Assembly: GCF_009905375.1 (NCBI RefSeq)
Contig: NC_133653.1
Location: 55,376,996 to 55,440,995 of the forward strand
From: Apium graveolens
Lineage: Eukaryota; Streptophyta; Magnoliopsida; Apiales; Apiaceae
DNA: 64,000 nucleotides
Direction: 5' to 3'
This document shows, one piece after another, positions 54,524-64,000 of the stretch; the stretch's first letter is position 1; every line of letters starts with the position of its first letter. Under the pieces are notes generated by a model. It made no database searches, was not told where the DNA came from, and saw nothing but the letters and a program-made list of their open reading frames with translations. The position numbers and the translations under genes were made by a program.

Positions 54524-57500
54524 TGTAATATCCCATATTTTCAAATATTATTATTATAATTATTTGGAATTATTTATGTGATTTTATGTGAATTTTAGTG
54601 AATTATCTGATAATTGGAATTGATGTTTGGGTGTTTATATGTGATATTATTTGAGTATTTTATTTTTTATGTGCTCAGAATGAAATATAGATAATTGTGA
54701 TATTTTTCTGGTAATTTTTGGACTGTTATATGATTTTATAATGATTTATGAATTATTGATTATTTTCTGAGTAATTACTAAAATTATTTTATAAAGAAGG
54801 GAATCGTCCAACTTCAACCGTTTTGCGTTTTTACAACCCGAAACTCTTCCGAAAACTCGTTCCTAACCTAATCTGGTAATTCTGAACACTTTTCATGTTT
54901 TGACTTTTTCAATCTGGATTACGGTTTGACCTGTACGAGTCCCGACGTGAAATTTTCGTTACGCTAATCATTTTATAGATCGATAAAAATCCGAATTCTC
55001 GGAAGGTGAAATAATATTACTTTATTTTTGTATAAAGTATTTTGTAGGAAGCTCCGTTGTGATAATTATCCAAATCCGTTGTTAGATTTTATCTTTATAT
55101 AGTTACTTAGTGGCTAATTAATCTATTTTCGGATCCGATATGTGCATGTGTTCATCGAATTATTAAATGGATAAAATATGTGATGGTTCGGTCAGCTATG
55201 TGTTGTTGTATTATTATTACTTTTGTGATTTGTTGGATGCGTAGAGTAATTTTATAATTAATTATTGAGCTGTATGACATCATTTGGTTTTAAAATAATT
55301 TTATTGAATATTTATCCTTATAAATGCAAAAATTATTTCAAAAATTATTTCTGCTGCTTTATAATTTTATTTATTTATTATTTTAGGAGTTTATAAAATT
55401 TAGAAATCAATATTTTTTTTGATTAATTACCGTTAAACGACTTTCTGATTGTAATTATTTGTTAAATCCGTATTTAATTCCAAAATTCTTTAAAAATTAT
55501 GAAACTCGTATTTATGCAAGTATGGGACATTCTGGGAATTTTAAAATTATTTCAGGAATTTGTGGGATTAATTTTACCCGAATGTTGTTTCGTTTATTCG
55601 TTAAAAATGGGCATCGATTGTGTTTCAAAAATTATTTTAAAATTATAAAAATTCTATTTTTATTAACTTTTAATTATTTGTGATATTTTATAAAATAATT
55701 TATTAATGTTCGGATTTTAATTACCCGTGAATTGCTCGTTAAATAGTTAATATGCGGGTCAGATAGAATATTAGTTGCGGGAATTATTCGATAAAAATAA
55801 TATATTAAATCAGAGTAAAAGGGGGCAGGGGTTTGTAATCGGTTTGAACCCGTTTCTTTCTCCCCATCTCTTCCGTCTCTCCTCCCTCACCTCTGCCTCT
55901 CCCGCCGTCCCTTCCACCAACTCCGGTATCTCAAACCTTTCTCTCTCTCTCTCTCTCTCACTCTATTCCCTGTTTCCCCGCGGTTTTTTTTTTCTTTCTT
56001 TCCGGCGTTCCCTTCTTTTGCCGGCTGCCTTTGCCGGAATTTTGCACTCGATTTTTGCTGCTTGGTTCTTAATGGTGCTGCGTGTGTATAGCATCTATAT
56101 ATGCATATGTGCAGTGTGTGTGTAATTATGTGAAGTGTGTGTGTTTTGTGTGTGTGTTCGAAGGTGTCTGTGTGTGCGCTATACGCGCGCGTGTGTGTGT
56201 TGAGGGAGAAGAGATTGTGCACGGTGTTGTTGTATGTCGCCGAGAAAGTGTTGGCTTGAATTCTTGATTTTTGTATTATTCCTGCATATTATTTGAGTTA
56301 AGTTTTGTGAAATTAATATTGCCGAAATGATATGTTATTTTATCGGTAGGAATTTATTTGGAAACCCGACACGTGTCGGGCACCAATAAATCTTACCGCC
56401 GTCGGCGATGAGCCTCGGCGAGCCGACGGTGGACTATGATGATTCGATCTGAGTCCTACGATTTAAAAAATATAAAATATGATTTAAATTATAAAATACG
56501 ATTTAAAACGCAAAATATGAATAAAAGTTGTAAAATACGGTTTAAAACATAAAAATACAGATGATAGCGATTAATGATAGTATTTAATTAATATTGGTGA
56601 GATTGCGAAGTGAAGTTGTTGACTGAAGTTAGTAATTGAATTGTTGGATTGCGAATGATTGTGTTGTTCTGTTTTGACGTCGGGATGTTCGACGGGTAGG
56701 CCGATAAATAAAGAAGACGCTGCCCGATTTTCAGGAAATTAATTCCAAAAAAATACGGGAACGTAACCTATGATTATCGGAGACGTCGAACGAGGATATA
56801 TAATTAAATTTTACGAAACCAAATTACGTGTTGAGACGAGATATTTTTATAAATAAACCGTTTGACCGTTTAATACGAAACGAACGCCTCTAGACTCAGA
56901 AAAACATTTCACTTTCATTAAAAATACTTTCGAGACCCAAATCCTTTTGTTTCGAAAGGTCGTTTGTTTTACGAATCATTCTGAGTCGATTTTTGATCGA
57001 TAAATCATATTTTGATCCGATTTTAGTTTTAAATGTGCCGAGTCGACCCTTTTGACGAACCGAGTTCTGTGTTATATGAATTATGTGATACGTGTATTAT
57101 GTACTTACGTGTTATATGAATTACGTGTGTAAGTGGGTCAATGGTCTTGTGTTTTTCTGCCTTCTTTATGTGTGGGCTATCGTATGGGTAGTTAATAGTG
57201 TTTTGACGCGCAGCTCGTCGAGTATTTATCGATTAGACGATTAAAGTTCTATATTTTAATTATAGATGCGGATCTCTCGAGTTGATCAGGATAAGGTGTT
57301 GGATAAAGAATGAAATGGAAAGGTATTGGATATTTGGCTTCTAGCAATCGCAGGAGCAGCATATCGGTGAAGTGTTGAAAAGAAAGACGGTGACGTTTTG
57401 AGACAGAATGTCAGAATAGATGCGTCATTATGAGTGTGACTAACTGCTAAAACCCAAAGACAAGTATCCCAATCATCACTTATTGTTCAAGTGATATTTA

Positions 57501-58939
57501 TTTTAAATCTTCTTTTGCAAGTATTGCTTTCCCTATTTTCAGTTCAGATTAGATAAATGTTTTACATATCGCTGAATTAAATAATTCTGTTATGCAAGTA
57601 CTCTTCTGCTGCTATTCTATGTTCAGATTAGATATATGTTTTACATATCGCTGAATTAAATAATTCTGTTATGCAAGTACTCTTCTGCTGCAATAAAATG
57701 TTTTAAGATTGGATCATAATTGCGTAAGTGACCGGGACGGACGGTCCAACGGAGGGCTATTTCTAAGTGCCATATGAAATATTATGACATCATTTTGCCA
57801 CAGGCGAGTATTGCCTTTTATTTGAGTACTAGTGATTTTGGGATCACGTTTCTATGAATCATGACCTTGTGCTATCACACGGGCTGATCAGCATGTGATA
57901 GTACGTCCGTCGGAGAATGATCCCAAGCTAAATTATCATATCGTTTTGATATTCATAGAATAAATGATTTATCAACTGTTTCTGTTTTGGAATAATGGCA
58001 AAATGCAGTTTTGATTCAGATTCTGATTTATGCTGATACTTATGTTGTTGTTAAATATCAAAGGTGATATTAGTATATATGATTGATGTTGACTTCAGTA
58101 TGGAATGTTGTGAGCATCAAAGTTCGTATTGATATCTAATTTGATATGACAGCAAAATAAGTATTAATTTCAAGAGTTCGGTTTTGAGTAAAGTTATTAT
58201 TCAATCCATAATCATTGTTTCATGTTACTGTGGTTTACGATATTTCCGTAAACACTGTTTTACGAGTTTTATTCTCGTCAAGATTCAAAGTATTGCTGAA
58301 GCCTTTAGCTCAAAAATATCAAAATGGTTTTGAATATAATTAAGGAATCAATTCTGAGGTTCCTCAACTATAATTTTATGATTCAGCAATTATGATTTTA
58401 AATGTCCTGCGCTATTGTAGATGTCATTTTTATATCAAAATGACCCGATATTTACTATAATGATGTTGCTGAGCATTTCTTCCGCTCATACTTGCCTATT
58501 TTTAAATCTAACCTCCAGTGAGGATTAACTTGCGCTGTTTAGCTGCGTAATTCGAGGAAGCAAAGAAGAAGTTTTTGGAAGGTGGTTGGTCCAGGGTTTG
58601 CGGACTAGTGTAAGTTTTATCGTATAAAGTTGTTTATATTGTATTATATAGTTGTATATTTGATTTGGGCCTAGTATACTTCATTTCGAAGTTATACTAG
58701 TGGGTTTAGTTTTGAGATGGAATTTATTGAACAGAGTTTTAAAAGAAAGTGAAAAATTATTTACGGAATTTGGAATTCTTGTTTCTAGAACTGTAACCTT
58801 AAAAGATCTTGGATTAGTTTGGGGTCATAAATAATAAATATCTTCTGCTGGCATTTATTTACTGATTTAACAGGTTATTTTGGATTGAGGTTTCATAGTG
58901 ACGACCAAATCCCTTGACCCCGGATTTGGGGGCGTTACA
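54524..58939 (+). mobile_element. Gypsy solo LTR, 4.4 kb, nested in element C
   Basis: TGTAATATCCC ... GGGGGCGTTACA with the exact target duplication TTATT (54519-54523, 58940-58944) and no internal region or second LTR. Related to the LTR of D: shared blocks at 56395-56460 and 56690-56770 and a similar end (GACCCCGGATTTGGGGG). It has a CT-rich then GC-rich block (55850-56060) and TG microsatellites (56100-56200). Product of LTR-LTR recombination. Confidence 0.88.
57542..57693 (+). repeat. 79-bp tandem duplication in the solo LTR
   Basis: GTTCAGATTAGATA ... CTCTTCTGCTGC occurs twice, starting at 57542 and 57621, nearly identical. Confidence 0.85.
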
Positions 58940-58944
58940 TTATT

Positions 58945-60077
58945 ACTAAGTCAAAAACTAGAATGGTGCTTCTTATCTGTTAAGTTCTGATGTTAGTAAA
59001 TCTGATGGATGTACTAAGTGTTGATAAGCCTCACTTATCAAAAGAAAAAGAAAAGAAATAAAAATTAGGTACTCCTTTGAGATCTAGAGTAAAAATGTGG
59101 AAGGGAAGACCCAAGTGCATTGCTGGTATTAAGTAATATGCATTAGAAAAGCAAAAAAATTTCTTGGTGACTTTTCACACATTATGATTACTGGAGAAAT
59201 ACTCTGATAACAGCATAAATTCTGATAAGCAGTCGTGACTCACTTACACTGAGAAGCCACTTTAAAATAAAATTTCAAAAGATGCATAAAATGAGCACAA
59301 AACAGTTGAGGTGGACTCATACATGAACTCATTCTATAGTAGACTTCAGAATAATGACAGATTTTGAGCAAAGTTCTTAGTTATGCCTTATTTCTAAGAT
59401 GTACTGAAGTGAATCAGACTTTACTCTTTGTCTGATATTTAGCTTAATGCACACACATACACTCCATATGAATGATGAAAAATACTATGGTGATAAATGT
59501 TGTTTTAGATGAATAGTTTAATTGCCAGTTGCATAAATTCTGAGGACAAGTTCTGATGAAAGTTCTGATGATTAAGTTCTGTTGAACCCATATCAGTATT
59601 TATGTGAAGAATTACATGAATAAACATTCACTTTTCGAGTTAAGAAGCCATATTCTGATGACTTTTAAATTCTGATAATAATCAAGTTCTAATGCTAACG
59701 TGGCAGTATTTATTTACTTGATTTATTTTTGGTCATTACTTGAACGATCATATTTTTACAGAATATTGGTTTATGTGAGATAAAACAGTCATAATCATTA
59801 TGGGTTAGCGGTTAGCGTGTATGTCTTGAAAAACTGCATGCGCACAATAATTGTTATTATATCCCGTGCACATTAACTCTGGCTTTAGATCTTTTACTGA
59901 CTGTTATTATTACACATCAGTCTAGGGAGTCGAGGGGTCATTATTTTTACTTGTAATTTTTAACCAGTCCTCACGTCCCTTGGTATTCTATTGGCTATTT
60001 AAACCGACTATTCATTCCAGCCAAAACATCTTTCATTTTCTCACAAACTCACTCTCTTTTTATTCTCATCAACAAAA
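58945..60077 (+). promoter_or_regulatory. Post-pol spacer of C with motif cluster and putative internal promoter
   Basis: Many AAGTTCTGAT or ATTCTGATA copies between 58980 and 59700. Then an ATTGG CAAT-type box (59989-59993) and TATTTAAA (59996-60003) lie about 75 bp before the ATG at 60078, with a CT-rich leader between. Same arrangement as upstream of the accessory ORFs in A and B. Confidence 0.5.
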
Positions 60078-60299
60078 ATGGTTCGTTTCAACTTATTCCT
60101 GAACTATGAAACCTTTAACATCGAGTTGAGTTGTGATGAATGGCAACAGGAGTGGCATGTCACCGCCATTCCTGAAGAGCTTTGGAACTCAGTTCCACAA
60201 GAGGTTCACACAGAACTCTTGTTCTTTTCAATGGAGTACCATCTCCATCTTGATAGGTTGGAAGAGGAAAGGAGAGAAGCTCTCCGTCAGCAAGAATGA
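60078..60299 (+). CDS. Small accessory ORF of element C (73 aa)
   Basis: MVRFNLFLNYETFNIELSC start, Trp-rich middle and a Glu/Arg-rich helical end (LEEERREALRQQE). First ATG after the putative promoter; in a different frame from the large accessory ORF. It could be a short upstream protein or the first exon of that ORF. No known family. Confidence 0.45.
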   Translation: MVRFNLFLNYETFNIELSCDEWQQEWHVTAIPEELWNSVPQEVHTELLFFSMEYHLHLDRLEEERREALRQQE

Positions 60300-60618
60300 A
60301 TCATTCGTCTTGCAGTGCTCTTCGTCAGCAGCAGAAGAAGCTAGTCGTTAGGTCTTCTTAGCTTAGGGCTAAGGCTGTTGATGTTAAGAATCGTATAATA
60401 GGATTATCTTGTAATTTTTACATGTAATTCATAAATTTCAAGAAATGTACTCATCTGATATATCAATAAAATTTTCTTTAATTGCAAGATTTATTCTTTG
60501 TTTCTCAAATTATGTGACTGTGCATGTTTAATTGCAATTTATTAATCTTTACTTCATCGATTTTTACTTTTATTTTATGATGAATGTTTTGATTAAATTC
60601 TGTTGATTTGAGGAAACA

Positions 60619-63363
60619 ACTGACGAACAGGTTCCCATATCAGAACCTGTTGTTGTAGAAGCTGAGAAGATCTCTTCTCAGAAAGATACTATAACTGGGA
60701 ATTCTAGGCCTCTCAAAAGGCTTAGAAAGTTAAATTCTGATGATAAAGCTCCTACAGTGTCTCCACCCTTGAAGAAAATGAAAAAGCAAAGAGCTCACAG
60801 GGACACAGTTGAGTCAGATTTAGAAGATGAGGAAGCAGCTAAGGAAGGGGGTCAGGAATCTCTGATCCCAACAGATGCAATTATTATTGAATCACTTCCT
60901 TCTGCACAACCAGAAACTGCTTAAGACAGAGTGCCTACACCTCCTGTGTCACCTATAATTGAACAAGTACATACTAAAAACCCAGGTACAAGTGCTGAAA
61001 TTGATATTCATAACTTTATTGTGCCTGAGGTTCTGTACTTGGAAGCTCCAGGAACTCAATTCACTCCACCAACAACACCAATTCAAGATGCTGATTTCAA
61101 TGAAGATATTCCAACTACACCAATTAAGAATCTGGATGATGAAAATCAGACTTTAGGTGGGCATCAAGATTTGACTGTTGATCAGAACTTAGTTGCAGAT
61201 CAGAATTTAGAGGATGATGTTGAAACCTCGATTGCCTCACATACTGCTATTCTATCAGAGGATGCTGATACTACTGGATCTATAAGTTCTGATGCTGATA
61301 ATGCTGAAACTACTGGTAAAGCTGTTACTAATCTAGATGCTGATGCAGCTGGTCCATCAGGAAATGCACCTCAATAAACAGTTAACAAAGCTAATTTGAT
61401 AAAGAAGTTTGTTAGAGGGGAAGCACCAGTACCTTGGAGTGAAACTCCTAGAGGAAATGAGTGGACTAAGGAATGAAACACAGTTAGTTTTGTTCCTTCT
61501 GGAAAGATTTTTATTGAGCATCTGACAAAAGCTGATGAAATGCTGATAAATGATGATTTTAAGGCACAGCTGAGAGTTACTGCATTGAGTACTAGGCATC
61601 TTCAAGGTCTATGCTCAACAACTCATGCCAAGGTGAACAAAATTCAAGAAACCTTGATCCAGCAAGATATAAATGTGAAACTTGAAAAGAACAGATTTTT
61701 CAAGCCATCCTTTGACAGAATTGCCTACATTGAGAAAACTCAGGAGAAGCAACAAACTCATATTGATGAAATTCTAAAGAATCAAGCTTCTCAGCAAACT
61801 CAACTCAATGAGATCCAATCCCTAGTGGAATTGCTTGTCTCTCTTCTTGTACCTGCTGATGCCAAAAGGGGGGAGAAAGTGATTAAGTCCAAATGCAAAC
61901 CTATTCAGACACTGAAGGGAAAGGATGATGGAAATGATGACCAGGGAAACTCTGATAAGGGTAGAGGTCAAATTCAAGGCAAAGGATTTTCATCAAGAAA
62001 AGCTAGAATTATAAGTCAAGAAACAATTTCTGATACTGGGAGAAGAATAAGTTCTGATACTGGTAAAAGGATAAGTTCTACTGATCATCTGGAACTTGAT
62101 GAAGAAATTTCAAAGAAATTATTTCTTAAAGAAAATCCAGGAATGGACTTTGAGAGTATAAAGGAAGAAGAAGCTAGACTTAAAGCATAAAAAGTCAACT
62201 CTAAATCTAAAGCTTCTGAAGATGAAAAGAAACTTCCAAAGCTTAAGGGTATTGTGATAAAAGAAAGAACAAATTCTAAGGCCAAAGCTAAATCACAAGT
62301 GGAAGTAGATTCAAGGTCCAAGGGCAAAGAAAAAGTTGATGAACCGGTAAAGGTTTATATGCCAGTCATGGATGAAGAAATAATTGATGAAGAAGATGCT
62401 AGTCTTACTCTGATGACAAAGAAAATTTCTCGAACAACCTCTGATATGGCTCATGTTGTTCAGAGTCAAGACTTAGTAAACTCTGATATGATAGTGAAGC
62501 AAGCAACCTTTGACATAGCTCAAGTTGGCTTGATATCATAACATAAAGAAAAGGAAACCTCTGACATTGCTCATGTTAAACCTTTAAAGATACTCCTACC
62601 AGGATTCACCAAAGCTCAACAGACTCAACCTTTGAAGACTACATCAAGTGGTTTTGAAGCAAGAGTTGTTACAAGAAAGGAAGCAAGAGATAAATCTGGA
62701 TTGGGTAGTTCTGATGAAAGAAGAGTACACAACACTACAAATGATCCAACTTCCTTAAGTGAACCAGGAGTAAGAGCAACTCCTGAAAGATTGAATCAAC
62801 TTGAATCTGTACAAATGGTTTACCATTCTATTTTAAAAGAACATATCTTGTTATATTTTATGACAGATGGAAGGGTATTCCATATCAGGCAAAATGTTAT
62901 TCCATTAAAGTATTTTGAAGAACTGGAACATGTTCTATTCCTACTTCAAGTGAAAAATAGATTAACAGATGGTGTTGTTGGTTATTTAAAGTCACAAATT
63001 TAAAGACAGAAGAAGCTTTACTCTGTAAAGTCTGACAGCCCATATTGTCCCAAGTACAGAGATCACAAAGGTGATATTGTTGAAATGAAGCCTAACACTG
63101 CTAAGATCATAACTACTTTTCTGGGTTATAAGGTTGTGGAATTCAATCTAGAGTCTGACAAGGCATATCTGATCAGACTAGATCAGGACATAAGGAAAGC
63201 TAAAATAAATGATCTCAGGGCTGCAATTTTTCAAACTGGTGAAGATACAGCTGAATTAAAAAATGTTAAAAGGAGGATGGTTAATGAACTTGAATATGCT
63301 GAGAGATGTCTTTTGAAGAACTATCTCAGAACAACTCCTGACATCAAAGAGATCAGAAATTGA
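60619..63363 (+). pseudogene. Large accessory ORF of element C (broken)
   Basis: One plus-strand frame runs about 900 codons, interrupted by stops at about 60922, 61375, 61474, 62188, 62539 and 63001. The first part is Pro/Thr/Asp-rich with basic patches (RPLKRLRKL, PPLKKMKKQR) that could be nuclear signals. The middle (61540-62190) has a Gln-rich coiled coil (EKTQEKQQTHIDEILKNQ). Then comes a Lys/Glu-rich stretch (EEEARLKA) and a C-terminal block (GRVFHIRQNVIPLKYFEELEHVL, later AELKNVKRRMVNELEYAERCLL). It parallels the accessory ORF of A in position, composition and C-terminal layout, but the PF20167-like N-terminal domain is not evident. Function unknown. Confidence 0.6.
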
Positions 63364-63568
63364 AGCCAAGTTGAAGATCTATAACTGCTTAAATTCTGAA
63401 GTGTATACAGAGTGAAGCTGATATCAGATCTTAAGGATGGTAAAGCTGAAAGGACTATAAGTTGTAGTTATCTAGTCAAAATTCTCATGCATTTGTACTT
63501 AATATTTTTGACATCATCAAATATCTGTTAAACTTGTATATTATGCTAATTTACAAGTTGGGGGAGAT
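63364..63568 (+). other. 3' UTR of element C with PPT
   Basis: Non-coding; polypurine tract GGGGGAGAT at 63560-63568, the same sequence as in A and H. Confidence 0.7.
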
Positions 63569-64000
63569 TGTTAGATATATTTGTGATGTCATGTCTAATA
63601 TGATTTGTGTTTAGTTTTCAGATCTTACTTAACAGGACAAATCAGTACTTAACTGGAAATCAGTACTTATACTGAAGTCAGAACTTAAGATATCAGAACT
63701 TAAGTTATCAGAACTTAAGTTATCAGGAGATATTTATCAGGAGATAATATCAGGACTTAAGGAGACTTTCAGATAAGGCAGGCGGCTGATTGAAAGGAAA
63801 GAAGATCAAAACAAACGCAAGAAGAAATATGCATGAAGAAGGAATTCTATGAATAATAGGATACTTGGAAGAAAAGATAACTGATTGATATATCTTAGGA
63901 AGCTGAATTATATTCAATATCAATTAGAAGATTATCTTGTAACTGTGTAGTATATAAACACAGACATAGGGTTTACTCTATATGTGTTATTATCATCGAA
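63569..64000 (+). repeat. 3' LTR of element C (partial)
   Basis: Matches 48928 onward for 432 bp and is cut by the window end. The TCAGAACTTAAG repeats are better preserved here (three copies, 63682-63725). Confidence 0.92.

Larger units (their letters stand above)
48928..64000 (+). mobile_element. Copia element C, RT-deleted, with accessory ORF and a nested solo LTR
   Basis: 5' LTR 48928-49547, 3' LTR from 63569 and cut by the window end. The left flank is TGGTA (48923-48927). Order: LTR, Met PBS, gag with several stops, PR, IN, (RT missing), RNase H, 4.4-kb Gypsy solo LTR, small ORF, accessory ORF, PPT, LTR. Over about 240 bp I see roughly 10 LTR differences, so it is older than B. Inserted in element G. 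Confidence 0.9.

Noticed and set aside
55775..56125. 116-aa ORF and antisense 55887-56222
   Set aside because: Low-complexity translation of CT and GT microsatellites in the solo LTR.

Overview
This is repeat-dense plant nuclear DNA with no recognisable host gene. Almost everything that can be identified is LTR retrotransposon sequence: Ty1/Copia elements with a UBN2-type Gag and a PR-IN-RT-RNaseH order, plus Ty3/Gypsy elements with very long LTRs. The remainder is MITEs, one probable LINE fragment and AT-rich sequence. The tRNA-Met-type primer sites, PPT sequences and element types are those of a flowering plant. The style of the Copia proteins resembles repeats I remember from Apiaceae (carrot/celery relatives), but that is an impression and not proven by the sequence.

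Layout. 1-15132 holds the 3' end and 3' LTR of a plus-strand element H, split by a complete minus-strand Copia element A (1697-14864, TSD AAGAG). 15177-16302 is a cluster of Tourist-like MITEs. 16509-40313 is a nest with matching TSDs: a gag-only Copia element E (TSD AGTTT) contains a small LTR-like element F. F contains a decayed long-LTR Gypsy element D (TSD AGATT). E also contains a complete minus-strand Copia element B (29998-39494, TSD GGGGT) sitting at its PPT/3' LTR border, and a short LINE-like insert in its 3' LTR. 40319-45936 is AT-rich and mostly unidentified, with a foldback and a MITE. 45937-48927 is the 3' part of a minus-strand Copia element G, cut by a plus-strand Copia element C (48928 to beyond the window end). 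C has lost its reverse transcriptase and carries a 4.4-kb Gypsy solo LTR (54524-58939, TSD TTATT).

How the genes work together. A, B and C share one architecture: gag, pol, then a spacer and a large sense-strand accessory ORF between RNase H and the 3' LTR. Each accessory ORF is preceded by a TATA-like box and a pyrimidine-rich leader. B is the freshest copy, with an uninterrupted 1090-aa pol and 540-aa accessory ORF. A and C are broken by stops and frameshifts.

The most unusual signal is that each of A, B, C and H carries its own short, often palindromic motif repeated many times. A has ATCCGTCGGAT, B has AATGAGACTGTCTCATT, C has AAGTTCTGATA and H has GGCGCAAGT. The motifs lie in the LTRs and, for A, B and C, also in UTRs and low-complexity coding linkers. 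Together with an accessory protein of unknown function this suggests an element-specific protein/DNA recognition system. That is inference.
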